A stretch of DNA of 64,000 nucleotides, taken from NCBI RefSeq assembly GCF_900113745.1, contig NZ_FOQL01000005.1:62001-126000 (forward strand), in the 5' to 3' direction. Of this stretch, positions 17,888 through 26,661 are shown piece by piece. The position numbers and the translations under genes were made by a program. The notes beneath the pieces are model-generated. The model saw nothing but the letters and a program-made list of their open reading frames with translations, was not told where the DNA came from and made no database searches. Each line of letters begins with the position of its first letter. The stretch's first letter is position 1. This DNA comes from Pseudomonas guineae. GTDB taxonomy: Bacteria; Pseudomonadota; Gammaproteobacteria; Pseudomonadales; Pseudomonadaceae.

Positions 17888-19204
17888 CTACAAATCGCGC
17901 ATCAGCAGGCCATAGTCCACCTGCACCTCCGGCGGCACAGGCAGGTACAGCACATGGCCGTCACCGGGGGCGACGGACATTGCCTGGCCATTTCGGTTTT
18001 CCAGCTGTTCAAGGCTGAAACGCAGGTTGCCCTGAGGGGTCATCAGCTCCAGGCCATCGCCGATGGCAAAGCGATTTTTAACCTTTACCTCAACCAACTC
18101 GCCGCGCCGCTCGCCCGTCAATTCACCGACAAACTGCTGCTGTTCAGAGACCGAGCTGCCGTGCTGGTAGTTCTGGTATTCGTCGTGCACATGGCGGCGC
18201 AGAAAGCCCTCGGTGTAACCGCGATGGGCCAGGGACTCCAGGGTGTTCATCAGGCTCTTGTCGAAGGGTTTGCCGGCGATGGCATCATCAATCGCCTTGC
18301 GGTACACCTGAGCCGTACGCGCCACGTAGTAGTGGGATTTGGTGCGGCCCTCGATTTTCAGTGAGTGCACGCCCATCTGCACCAGGCGTTCGACATGCTG
18401 CACCGCGCGCAGGTCCTTGGAGTTCATGATGTAGGTGCCGTGCTCATCTTCAAACGCCGGCATGGGCTCGTCCGGGCGCGAGGCGTCCTGCAGCAGAAAC
18501 ACCTGCTCGGTAGGCGCACCGACACCCAAGGTGGGCTCAATGATACGTACGATATCGCCCAATTCGTTCTGAGCACCCTGCTCGGCTTTGTATTCCCAGC
18601 GACAGGCATTGGTGCAGCTGCCCTGATTAGGGTCACGCTTGTTGATATAGCCCGACAGCAGGCAACGCCCGGAGTAAGCCATACACAGCGCACCGTGGAC
18701 GAATACCTCCAGCTCCATGCCCGGTACTTCACTGCGGATTTCGGCGATTTCTTCCAGCGATAACTCACGCGACAGGATGACTCGGCTCAGCCCCTGCTGC
18801 TGCCAGAATTTCACGCTGGCCCAGTTCACCGCATTGGCCTGCACAGAAAGGTGAATCGGCATTTGCGGGAAATGTTCACGCACCAGCATGATCAAGCCCG
18901 GGTCGGACATGATCAGCGCATCCGGCGCCATCTCAATCACCGGTGCCAGGTCCTTGAGAAAGGTCTTCACCTTGGCGTTATGCGGGGCGATATTCACCAC
19001 TACATAGAACTGCTTGCCCTGAGCGTGCGCCTCGGCAATGCCCAAGGCCAGATGCGCGTGGTCAAACTCGTTGTTACGCACCCGCAGGCTGTAACGCGGC
19101 TGGCCGGCATACACCGCATCCGCGCCATAGGCGAAGGCATAGCGCATGTTCTTCAGGGTCCCAGCCGGGGACAACAGTTCAGGGTAAGCAGGGAGAGTGG
19201 CCAT
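17888..19204 (-). CDS. trhP: tRNA 5-hydroxyuridine modification protein TrhP (peptidase U32 family)
   Basis: A 438-residue U32-family protein (YegQ). The U32 signature is EVFVHGALCMAYSGRCLLSG, followed by NQGSCTNACRWEY with iron-sulfur-type cysteines. It begins PELLSPAGTLKNMRYAFAYG, the usual family start. In E. coli, YegQ/TrhP takes part in prephenate-dependent 5-hydroxylation of wobble uridines, so the old 'protease/collagenase' name is misleading. The start at 19204 (MATLPAYPE) was chosen over an upstream one at 19255. Confidence 0.9.
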   Translation of the reverse strand: MATLPAYPELLSPAGTLKNMRYAFAYGADAVYAGQPRYSLRVRNNEFDHAHLALGIAEAHAQGKQFYVVVNIAPHNAKVKTFLKDLAPVIEMAPDALIMSDPGLIMLVREHFPQMPIHLSVQANAVNWASVKFWQQQGLSRVILSRELSLEEIAEIRSEVPGMELEVFVHGALCMAYSGRCLLSGYINKRDPNQGSCTNACRWEYKAEQGAQNELGDIVRIIEPTLGVGAPTEQVFLLQDASRPDEPMPAFEDEHGTYIMNSKDLRAVQHVERLVQMGVHSLKIEGRTKSHYYVARTAQVYRKAIDDAIAGKPFDKSLMNTLESLAHRGYTEGFLRRHVHDEYQNYQHGSSVSEQQQFVGELTGERRGELVEVKVKNRFAIGDGLELMTPQGNLRFSLEQLENRNGQAMSVAPGDGHVLYLPVPPEVQVDYGLLMRDL

Positions 19205-19360
19205 AAACCGCGAGCTCGGGAAACCAAGGGGGCGCGATTTTAGGGAGCCCGCCAAGGGGCTGTATTGATCTGTGTCTATGGCACTGCCTCAAGCGCTACG
19301 CGCAGGCTGGCCACGACGGCGGAACAGAGAACCCAAGCGGCCTAACCTGCGCCCAGACGC

Positions 19361-19867
19361 TCAGGAACAGACATGCTGGTAAAGCACACCGTCACGCTCT
19401 ATGCGCTTCATCTGTTGCAGCAGCGGCTTTTTCTGCGCATCAAGCGGCAGCAGCTCGGCGGAGCTGCAGTTGAGCAAATGCGGCTGATGACTGACCCGAT
19501 CAACATGCTGCTTTTCAAAGCGGTATAGGTTGAACGCCACCACGCTACTGCCCGCCGCCTTCTCGCGCAGCAGGCTGTTGCTGTCGAGTACGGTAAAGGC
19601 TGTGGTCATCGGCCAGAAGAACGTCCACGGCCGCCAGAACACCTCGCCTGACTCACTGGATACCAGCACGGACTCCGCAGGCTGACGCTGTAGCTGATGC
19701 TCGAACCAAGAGTACTCATAGTAAATCTGGTAGCTCAGCATGCCTAAACCGCCAAACGCCGGGATGATCCACTTCGGCAAACGATTGCCCGTCAGTTTGC
19801 GCAGCAGCATGGCAATACCTGCCGCCCCCAGCCCCGCTACCCCGATGGCAAGTAGTGTCCACAACAT
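19361..19867 (-). CDS. Membrane protein of unknown function
   Basis: A 168-residue protein. Residues ~3-22 (TLLAIGVAGLGAAGIAMLL) form a first transmembrane helix, and a second hydrophobic stretch lies at ~34-50 (IIPAFGGLGMLSYQIYY). The remaining ~115 residues are soluble and contain two Cys. I recognise no family. It lies downstream of the symporter operon on the same strand but beyond its terminator (19884-19909), so it may have its own promoter. Similarly placed proteins occur beside this symporter in other pseudomonads, as far as I recall. Confidence 0.7.
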   Translation of the reverse strand: MLWTLLAIGVAGLGAAGIAMLLRKLTGNRLPKWIIPAFGGLGMLSYQIYYEYSWFEHQLQRQPAESVLVSSESGEVFWRPWTFFWPMTTAFTVLDSNSLLREKAAGSSVVAFNLYRFEKQHVDRVSHQPHLLNCSSAELLPLDAQKKPLLQQMKRIERDGVLYQHVCS

Positions 19868-19883
19868 TGACTGACTCCCGAAA

Positions 19884-19909
19884 TAAAACGGGCCTCACAA
19901 AGAGGCCCG
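19884..19909 (-). terminator. Rho-independent terminator of the symporter operon
   Basis: CGGGCCTC-ACAAA-GAGGCCCG hairpin. On minus it is followed by TTTTATTT, 42 bases beyond the symporter stop and before the next minus-strand gene. Confidence 0.85.
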
Positions 19910-19950
19910 CTGATAAAACCCTGATCAGCATTGATCAGGCTTGATTATGC

Positions 19951-21720
19951 TCAGTGGCTCAACGCGCCACCAGCACCTTTGGGAGTACGTACACTTTCCA
20001 CCAAGTCTTGAATCTCCTGAGGCGGGGCCACAGTAGAGAGGGACACGGCGTAGGCAACCGCGAAGTTGATCACCGCCCCCACAGTACCGATGGACAGCGG
20101 CGAGATGCCGAACATCCAGTTATCCGGGGTGTTAGCGAAGGTCGCCGTGCCCGGAATAAAGAACCAGCCCAGGTACAGGAAGATGTAAACGACGGTGAAC
20201 ACCAGGCCTACCAGCATGCCGGCAATCGCGCCCTTGTCGTTTACCCGCTTGGAGAAGATCCCCATCATCAATGCCGGGAATAGCGTGGCCGCAGCAATAC
20301 CGAAGGCCAGCGCCACCACCTGCGCGGCAAAGCCTGGCGGATTGAGCCCCAACCAAGTAGCCAGCAGAATTGCCACCGCCATAGAAATACGCGCAGCGCG
20401 CATTTCACCCTTCTCACTGATCTTGGGATTGATCATATTCTTGATCAGGTCATGACTAATCGCCGACGAGATCGCCAGCAACAAACCAGCTGCCGTCGAC
20501 AATGCCGCCGCAATCGCACCTGCTGCGATCAAGCCGATAACCCAGCTTGGCAGGTTGGCAATTTCCGGGTTAGCCAGTACCAGGATGTCGTTGTTAACGA
20601 CCAACTCGTTACCCTTCCAGCCAAGTGCTTCAGCCGTCGGAGTAAAGGCAGGAGCAACGTCGTTATACAGCTGAATACGACCGTCGCTGTTCTTGTCTTC
20701 CCACTGGATCAAACCGGTGGTTTCCCAGGTCTTCACCCACTCCGGACGCTCTTCATAGGCCAGCGCCGGCGCTTCAACACCCTGCGGATAAACAGTGGTC
20801 AGCAGGTTCAGGCGCGCCATGGAAGCCACAGCAGGCGCAGTGAGATAGAGCAGGGAGATAAAGATCAGTGTCCAACCAGCCGACCAACGTGCGTCAGCCA
20901 CTTTCGGTACGGTGAAGAAGCGAATGATTACGTGCGGCAGACCCGCCGTACCAATCATCAGCGACAGGGTGAACAGCACCATATTCAGTTTGCTGCTGAT
21001 ATCCCCGGTGTAAGAGGTGAAGCCCAACCCCATAACCACGTCATTGAGTTTCTGCAGCAGCGGCAAACCAGACTCGGTGTGCTCGCTGAACATGCCGAAC
21101 ATCGGGATCGGATTACCCGTCAGTTGCAGGGAGATGAACACCGCCGGAATGGTGTAGGCAATGATCAGCACTACGTACTGCGCCACTTGGGTGTAGGTAA
21201 TACCCTTCATGCCGCCGAACACGGCGTAGCAGAACACCACGCCAGCCGCGATCCAGATACCGGTGGAGTTACTCACTTCGAGGAAGCGTGAGAACGCCAC
21301 GCCAGCACCCGCCATCTGACCGATTACATAGGTCACACAAATGATGATCAAGCACACCACTGCAGCCAGGCGTGCGCCGTTGCTGTAGAAGCGATCGCCG
21401 ATGAAGTCTGGCACGGTGAACTTACCGAACTTACGCAGGTAAGGCGCCAGCAGCATCGCCAGCAGCACATAACCGCCGGTCCAGCCCATCAGGAAGGTGG
21501 AGTTGGCATAACCGCCAGCGGCGATCAGACCCGCCATGGAAATAAAAGATGCCGCAGACATCCAGTCAGCTGCAGTGGCCATGCCGTTGGTCACGGGGTG
21601 AACACCACCGCCGGCGACGTAGAACTCCTTGGTCGAGCCGGCACGGGCCCAGATGGCGATGCCGAAGTAGAGCGCGAAGGAGGCGCCCACAAACAGCATA
21701 TTGATTACAAACTGGCTCAT
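19951..21720 (-). CDS. Sodium:solute symporter, VC_2705 type (acetate/organic acid)
   Basis: A 589-residue inner membrane transporter of the SSS family with about 13-14 helices. The N-terminal FYVAGGGVHPVTNGMATAADW and GGYVLLAMLLAPYLRKFGKF are characteristic. An extracellular insert after the central helices contains DKNSDGRIQLYNDV, which resembles a single calcium-binding EF-hand loop. The insert and the small DUF4212 partner separate this subfamily from true ActP (about 550 residues, with YjcH), so the symbol actP is not used. It starts 3 bases after the small subunit gene, so it is co-translated with it. Confidence 0.92.
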   Translation of the reverse strand: MSQFVINMLFVGASFALYFGIAIWARAGSTKEFYVAGGGVHPVTNGMATAADWMSAASFISMAGLIAAGGYANSTFLMGWTGGYVLLAMLLAPYLRKFGKFTVPDFIGDRFYSNGARLAAVVCLIIICVTYVIGQMAGAGVAFSRFLEVSNSTGIWIAAGVVFCYAVFGGMKGITYTQVAQYVVLIIAYTIPAVFISLQLTGNPIPMFGMFSEHTESGLPLLQKLNDVVMGLGFTSYTGDISSKLNMVLFTLSLMIGTAGLPHVIIRFFTVPKVADARWSAGWTLIFISLLYLTAPAVASMARLNLLTTVYPQGVEAPALAYEERPEWVKTWETTGLIQWEDKNSDGRIQLYNDVAPAFTPTAEALGWKGNELVVNNDILVLANPEIANLPSWVIGLIAAGAIAAALSTAAGLLLAISSAISHDLIKNMINPKISEKGEMRAARISMAVAILLATWLGLNPPGFAAQVVALAFGIAAATLFPALMMGIFSKRVNDKGAIAGMLVGLVFTVVYIFLYLGWFFIPGTATFANTPDNWMFGISPLSIGTVGAVINFAVAYAVSLSTVAPPQEIQDLVESVRTPKGAGGALSH

Positions 21721-21723
21721 GGC

Positions 21724-21984
21724 TTATTCCTCGACACCGAATTGTTTATCGAGTTTGTTCATTTTCCAGGCGTAGAAAAAAATGATCCCGACAAAGGTGA
21801 TGATCGAACCTTGCTGGGCGAACCAGAATCCAAGGTCGGTGCCGCCGACAGTGATACCTGCCAGCATGGGTCGTAGCAGAATGGCAAAGCCGTAAGACAC
21901 TAGGGCCCAGACAACCAGGCTCCAGATGATCAGACGAACGTTCGCCTTCCAGTAAGCTGCAGCGTTAGCTTGTTCAGAAGTCAT
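21724..21984 (-). CDS. Sodium:solute symporter small subunit (DUF4212)
   Basis: An 86-residue membrane protein with two helices (IIWSLVVWALVSYGFAILL and IITFVGIIFFYAWKMNKLD) and the family pattern YWKANVRLI...FWFAQQGSI. It is the usual partner encoded directly before VC_2705-type symporters. It ends only 3 bases before the symporter ATG. The promoter must lie in the large gap to the right. Confidence 0.93.
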   Translation of the reverse strand: MTSEQANAAAYWKANVRLIIWSLVVWALVSYGFAILLRPMLAGITVGGTDLGFWFAQQGSIITFVGIIFFYAWKMNKLDKQFGVEE

Positions 21985-23008
21985 AAACTCCTCCGGTTAT
22001 TGTTATTCTCGTACGCCTTCAAACTAGCAGCAGGTCAGCACAACCCGACAGATAGACATTGGTATTAGCTGGCTCGGGCCTCGCTGCTTTCTTATATTTT
22101 TCCTTAATTAACAATCACATCACTCCAAATTACGGCACCCCAGAGGACCGCCACACCACTTTGGTCTAAGACCCTGCGCATTGCGGCCTGCCAATACCTG
22201 CACACAACAGCTCTGCGCGCGACGCCTCAGGCAAACCTACACGCGTGCTCAAGCCTATGGATGGCATACCAAGATCTGCCTGTGAGTACCGTAAGAACGG
22301 GCCTGAAATGTCGGCAATGGGCGCTGCCGAGTAAGCGTAGCAGCTGAAAATACGGGGTTATCGCGCGCTGATTATTTCAGGGTACGGCGCCGCATGCACA
22401 ATCAGCATTAGGCTGAAGTCGATAAAACAACATGGCACCTTCAGAGCAGCCCTAAAAACAGGCAGCGCCACCCGGCGTGGTTTATTGCAGTGCGTAGAAC
22501 ATTGCGCCTAAAAAGTTAACAAGCGCTCATGCAGTTAAAAGCTTTACGAACACCACTTTATACAGGGCGCCTAATGCGTGAAAATAGCCGCTGATCACTA
22601 ACGGCTCGCGGCGTAATAAAACAGCACGCTTATCACCGCGCGATATTAATCGCACAGAACTCTCATATAGCCGTAGGAAAGCCTAGAACCCAGCAGATAG
22701 GCAGCTTGCTTATATTCCTAGATGCATTATGGTAGCAGCCATAAACTGCTACTCAAGACAGTTAAACAACCTGTTTAACGCCTTTACACGGCCACTTATT
22801 TACCACTACAAAACAGCAGAAACGCTTAACTTTTGCACTATATCGGCACAAACCTCGCAACGATGAAACCCTGATGCGCAATAAAATATATTTTTAAACT
22901 TAGTGCCCCACTGAACACCGAAAGTCGCACATCAACTCATTAAAAAACACTAATACCGCCTGTTTATTCAACCGGTTTAATCCGAACTTGTTGCGTCTAG
23001 GAGACACC
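21985..23008. other. 1-kb gap without a convincing gene
   Basis: No open frame here looks coding, and stops are dense on both strands. Composition is more AT-rich than elsewhere, especially 22540-22990. It must contain the promoters of the symporter operon (minus) and the GreA-like gene (plus). Visible structures are the inverted repeat TCGGCA-N8-TGCCGA at 22311-22330 and the perfect repeat GTTAAAC-AACCT-GTTTAAC at 22761-22779. A small RNA or decayed gene is possible but not shown. Confidence 0.5.
22761..22779. promoter_or_regulatory. Operator-like inverted repeat
   Basis: Perfect 7-bp arms GTTAAAC and GTTTAAC around AACCT, in the AT-rich part of the gap, 230 bases before the GreA-like gene. 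The symmetry suits a dimeric regulator; none can be named. Confidence 0.4.
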
Positions 23009-23380
23009 ATGACGTTGCATACACGCAAAGCCCTGCTAAAAAACACCCGAGTCTGCCTGATCGGCCCACGCGACCTGTCGACGCTCATTGGCAAACTTGA
23101 TCGCATCGAGCGCTTGCGCTCGACCGGCCACATTGCTCAGGTGGCCAGCATCGGCAGTACGCTTAAGCTACTCGACCTGGAGGTCGACAACATGGCCGAA
23201 CTGACCTTGGTGGCAAGCAGCCAAAGCAGCCCGAAGACGCATGAGGTTTCAATCTTTTCGCCACTCGGCAGTATGTTATTGGGCGCGGTGCCGGGCGAAG
23301 TCGTTTCCTTGCAAAACTACGCAAGGGGTTGTCGCTACTTAGTGATCAGCGTGGCGGACTCACACGCAGAGACGGACTAA
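23009..23380 (+). CDS. Small protein with GreA/GreB (Rnk-like) C-terminal domain
   Basis: A 123-residue protein. The C-terminal half contains EVSIFSPLGSMLLGAVPGEVV, matching the conserved 'spiG.aLlG...Gd.v' core of the FKBP-like C-terminal domain shared by GreA, GreB and Rnk. The N-terminal ~50 residues are basic (MTLHTRKALLKNTR) and not long enough, or not patterned, for the GreA coiled coil that enters the RNA polymerase channel. The start at 23009 follows AGGAG at good spacing. It may bind RNA polymerase as Rnk does; the function is unproven. It stands alone after the 1-kb gap. Confidence 0.72.
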   Translation: MTLHTRKALLKNTRVCLIGPRDLSTLIGKLDRIERLRSTGHIAQVASIGSTLKLLDLEVDNMAELTLVASSQSSPKTHEVSIFSPLGSMLLGAVPGEVVSLQNYARGCRYLVISVADSHAETD

Positions 23381-23562
23381 CCAGCCCCCTCAACGCACCG
23401 CCTCGCAGACACTGCAACCCGTTTTAGCTGCCATCCGGCTTATCGCTTGGCCGCTGGGGTGAGCCCGCCAAGCGCGCTCATTCGGACGCGGAAACAACCG
23501 AGCAATCTGCACCGCCAAATGCGCACCAAGCCGGGCGTCCTCACGCAGCCCAACATAGCCGC

Positions 23563-23865
23563 TCACCGTGCATACCACAGGCGAAAAAAGCCGATAGCCA
23601 ACAGCAGTGCGATTTGCCCCAGCGCCGCGCACAAACTCAAAAACGATTGCACGGCACTACTCTGGGCGGCGTTGACCACACCGGATAAGCCCTCCCAGAA
23701 CGCCTCCGGCAACAGCAGCACACTCAACTGTGCAAGTGGCTGACCGGTTAGTTGCAGGCCTTTGATCAGGTCAAACTGGCCACAGAACATCAACCCCACT
23801 AGCACCGCTATGGCCACTGTCAGACCCAAGGCGAAACAGGCGGAAAACTGAATGATTAAACGCAT
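23563..23865 (-). CDS. Small inner membrane protein next to creD
   Basis: A 100-residue protein with two hydrophobic segments: residues ~4-27 (IIQFSACFALGLTVAIAVLVG) and ~72-95 (FLSLCAALGQIALLLAIGFFRL). It ends with the basic FFRLWYAR. The start at 23865 (MRLIIQFS) follows GAGTGG; the open frame upstream overlaps creD and is not used. It lies 49 bases after the creD stop on the same strand and is probably co-transcribed. A protein in the same place follows creD in P. aeruginosa, as far as I recall. Function unknown. Confidence 0.75.
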   Translation of the reverse strand: MRLIIQFSACFALGLTVAIAVLVGLMFCGQFDLIKGLQLTGQPLAQLSVLLLPEAFWEGLSGVVNAAQSSAVQSFLSLCAALGQIALLLAIGFFRLWYAR

Positions 23866-23914
23866 TGTGTTTGCCACTCCAAGACGGGCGCAGCCTGAGC
23901 TGCGCACTGGTTGA

Positions 23915-25264
23915 TTAGAGGCTGCTGGCTGGGCTGATTTTGCCCACGCCGTACCAGTCAAGTTTGCGCGTCAGCACCATCACCCCCGTGAGCACGCCAA
24001 ACACCAGAATCGAGCCCATTAGCAGCGCGTAGTCCTCAGCGTTCAACAGGGCGAACAGCAAGCCATATAAGGCCGCCAGCAGCAGAGCAAAGACACCGCC
24101 ACGCAGGGCACTGTGCAACACGTGGCTGACGTAAAAGCCGATCAACGCCACACAGGCAGTCGCCGCAATGACGTAGGCGGTGGCGAAACTCAAGTGTTCG
24201 GACAACGACAACAGCAGCAGGTAGAACAGTGCCAACGACATGCCCACCAACGCGTATTGCACGGGGTGCACGGCCATGCGCTTGAGCACTTCAAAGAGAA
24301 AGAACACGGCAAACGTCAGGCCAATGAATAGCAGTGCATATTTGATCGCCCGCTCGGTCTTCAGGTATTGGTCCACTGGGTCGACAAAACTCACCCCGAA
24401 GTGGCGTTCGGTCAGCGCATTACAGCTGTCACCCCGCACGCAATCTGCCAGCGCTTCTTCGAGGTTGGTGGCGAAAAAACTGGTCTGCCAGTGCGCGTTA
24501 AAGCCCTTGTCCGAGACCTCGCGGCTGCTCGGCAGGTATTCGCCGATAAAGCTCGGATGCGGCCAGCTAGAGCTCAGCTCGACCCGGCTGTCGCGGCCCA
24601 CCGGGGTAATGCTCAGCTGCTCGGTGCCTTGCAGCTTGAGGTCGAAGGCGAACTCCAAGGTTTGTCCGCCCTGGCTATCCAACATCGGCAGCGGTGCATG
24701 CACACCGGCACCCAAACGCTCATCGGCGCTACCAGGAGCAAAGCCTAGGCTCGCACCGTTGAAGCGCAGTTGCAGGTCATTGCTGATGCCGCGAATGTCA
24801 CTGATGCCGATCGAGAGGAAGGGCCGATCGAACTGGTACAACCCCAATTCATCACCCAGCCCCAGCCGCGCCGGCAGCTTAAAGGCGCCACTGATCTGGT
24901 TGTCGCTGCGGTACAACAGCGCCTTGTAGATGCCCCGTGCGCGCTCTTCAGTGGTGACCGTGCCGTTGAGAACAAAGCGCTCCGGCAGAAAGTACAGGCG
25001 ACCACGGCTCTTCTGTTCTTCTTGGTAACGCTCACCGGTCTTGGCGTGGGTTTTCCACTGGTGCCACACCTTGGTGTAGGGCATTACCAGAATAGGTCCG
25101 GTGAGCTGTTGGCGATAACTGGAACTGCGCGCGATATCCTGTAATACCTCCGCGCGCTGGTACTGCCGCTCACTGACCAGACCGCCGATCATCGACAGCG
25201 GAATCAACAACAATAGAATCAGCAAGGCGATAGCGCCGAACTTGAAACCCAGAATGCGGTTCAT
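23915..25264 (-). CDS. creD: Inner membrane protein CreD
   Basis: A 449-residue membrane protein. It has one N-terminal helix (LLILLLLIPLSMIGGLVSER), a periplasmic domain of about 270 residues, and five or six C-terminal helices (from ALLFIGLTFAVFFLFEVL onward). The family signatures FEVLKRMAVHPVQYALVGM and YLLLLSLSEHLSF are clear. CreD is the main CreBC-regulated gene in enterobacteria and pseudomonads and contributes to envelope integrity and beta-lactam response. Here it is separated from creBC by about 2.5 kb of other genes, so it must have its own promoter, presumably in 25265-25495. Confidence 0.95.
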   Translation of the reverse strand: MNRILGFKFGAIALLILLLLIPLSMIGGLVSERQYQRAEVLQDIARSSSYRQQLTGPILVMPYTKVWHQWKTHAKTGERYQEEQKSRGRLYFLPERFVLNGTVTTEERARGIYKALLYRSDNQISGAFKLPARLGLGDELGLYQFDRPFLSIGISDIRGISNDLQLRFNGASLGFAPGSADERLGAGVHAPLPMLDSQGGQTLEFAFDLKLQGTEQLSITPVGRDSRVELSSSWPHPSFIGEYLPSSREVSDKGFNAHWQTSFFATNLEEALADCVRGDSCNALTERHFGVSFVDPVDQYLKTERAIKYALLFIGLTFAVFFLFEVLKRMAVHPVQYALVGMSLALFYLLLLSLSEHLSFATAYVIAATACVALIGFYVSHVLHSALRGGVFALLLAALYGLLFALLNAEDYALLMGSILVFGVLTGVMVLTRKLDWYGVGKISPASSL

Positions 25265-25495
25265 GGTACAACTCTCCGATACGGTTTAGGTAGGCAGAGT
25301 CTGGGCAACATGCATGGTGGCTTTATGGAGGGCAGATGGAGAGTGTGTGGAGATGCACAGCGAATAGATAGCGCTGCGGCAAGTACGTAGCGTGTCACTG
25401 ATTGCCCATTAAGGATGACGGCTGGTGGTGACGGCGAACCGCGCTTTATCGATTAAAACCGACTCAGCCATCAGCATCTAAGCCAAGGACAGCTC

Positions 25496-25822
25496 ATGAA
25501 AAAGCTCGCACTGCCGCTGATCACCCTTCTGGCATTCAGCGCCTACACCCTCTATGTGATGTTGCATGCGCAGCAATCGCTGCTGCAGTTCGGTATGCAG
25601 TTGATGTCCAGTCCTGACACCGCCCAAGTGGTCATCGACCTTTACATACTCGCGGCGCTGGCCTGCATCTGGATGTACCGCGACGGCCGTGCACGGGGCA
25701 AATCACTGGCCTACCTGCTGCCATTCTTTGCCCTGACTGCACTGTTTGTGTCGGTTGGCCCGCTGCTCTATCTGGCACTCAAGGCAATAGGCACAGACAG
25801 CAGCGCGCGCCATAACCGCTGA
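25496..25822 (+). CDS. DUF2834-like small membrane protein
   Basis: A 108-residue protein with three hydrophobic segments: LPLITLLAFSAYTLYVML, VVIDLYILAALACIWMYRD and LLPFFALTALFVSVGPLLYL. The pattern 'DL.i...l...WM.RDaraRG.s....l..f...a..gplLYL' agrees with DUF2834-type proteins. The start follows AAGGACAG. It is divergent from creD, leaving a 231-base shared gap. Function unknown. Confidence 0.7.
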   Translation: MKKLALPLITLLAFSAYTLYVMLHAQQSLLQFGMQLMSSPDTAQVVIDLYILAALACIWMYRDGRARGKSLAYLLPFFALTALFVSVGPLLYLALKAIGTDSSARHNR

Positions 25823-25872
25823 CTTACCGCTCCTTCACGTGGCAGCCCCGGACAGCCGAGGCTGCGCTGCGA

Positions 25873-26025
25873 TTAAAAGCTCAGGTTGAAATTGCCGGTG
25901 CCAAATATGCCGACCAGGCCAACCACAATCAGATAAATCGCCACGATGTAATTAAGCAAACGCGGCACAACCAGAATCAAAATACCGGCAATCAACGAAA
26001 GCAGCGGAGTAAGGGCAAGGGTCAT
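25873..26025 (-). CDS. DUF3096-type 50-residue membrane protein
   Basis: A short gene with 50 codons and TAA at 25873-25875. The product begins MTLALTPLLSLIAGILILVV, followed by PRLLNYIVAIYLIVVGLVGI and ending NFNLSF. It is two closely spaced hydrophobic helices with the PRLLNYIVA.YLI.vG pattern of DUF3096 proteins. The ATG at 26025 is preceded by GAGGTG. Members are common and often stress-associated, but no function is established. It would be missed with a 60-residue length cut-off. Confidence 0.8.
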   Translation of the reverse strand: MTLALTPLLSLIAGILILVVPRLLNYIVAIYLIVVGLVGIFGTGNFNLSF

Positions 26026-26154
26026 AGTTGTCACCTCAGGATTATTGAAATATCAGTATGCGCGGCCCGCCAAAATCACACAGCACTATCACGCAGGCAC
26101 AACCTTAGCGGGCTGATCCGCCTATTTAGCTCACCTGCGTATATAAGGTTATTT

Positions 26155-26661
26155 ATGAGCAACGCCCACGTATTAACCTCACTGCTGCAGTACAAAGCCT
26201 GGGCCAATCAAGAGTTATTGACTGATTTAAACCGTCTTGATTCCCTCACCCAGCAAGCAGAGCTGCACGCGGCCTTGCGCATCCTCAATCACATCCATGT
26301 GGTCGAGCGGATCTTTGCCGCCAACTTGCAGGGCATGAGCCATAACTACAGCGCCACCAACACCGCCGAAACGCCCACGCTGGAAGTGCTGCATCAGGCC
26401 ATACTGGAGACTGATCGCTGGTATCTGGACTATGCCGCAGGGCTAAGTGCTGAACAGCTGGCCGAGCGCCTGAACTTCAATTTTGTCGATGGCGATATCG
26501 GCTGTATGAGCCGTGAGGAAATGCTCGCGCATATCGTCACCCATGGTGGTTACCACCGAGGCGCCGTCGGCCGAATCATGGCGCAACTGCAGTTGGCCCC
26601 ACCAAGGGATATTTACACACGTTTTCTACATCAGACCGAGCCGCAGCGCCGCGAGCCTTAA
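26155..26661 (+). CDS. DinB family protein
   Basis: A 168-residue four-helix-bundle protein of the DinB/YfiT superfamily, probably a metal-dependent thiol transferase or hydrolase of unknown substrate. The expected metal-binding histidines are in ILNHIHVVERIFAAN (residues ~44-50) and in HIVTHGGYHRGAVGRIM (residues ~128-140). It opens with the family's LLQYKAWANQELL. It ends overlapping the convergent GNAT gene by 4 bases. Confidence 0.88.
   Translation: MSNAHVLTSLLQYKAWANQELLTDLNRLDSLTQQAELHAALRILNHIHVVERIFAANLQGMSHNYSATNTAETPTLEVLHQAILETDRWYLDYAAGLSAEQLAERLNFNFVDGDIGCMSREEMLAHIVTHGGYHRGAVGRIMAQLQLAPPRDIYTRFLHQTEPQRREP

Noticed and set aside
19951..21720. Calling the symporter ActP
   Set aside because: The DUF4212 partner, the large insert and the length fit the VC_2705 subfamily better than acetate permease ActP/YjcG.
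23390..23632. 80-codon open frame on minus, overlapping the small membrane gene after creD
   Set aside because: It overlaps a better-supported gene, has no ribosome binding site and no recognisable fold, although it ends with a Cys pair.
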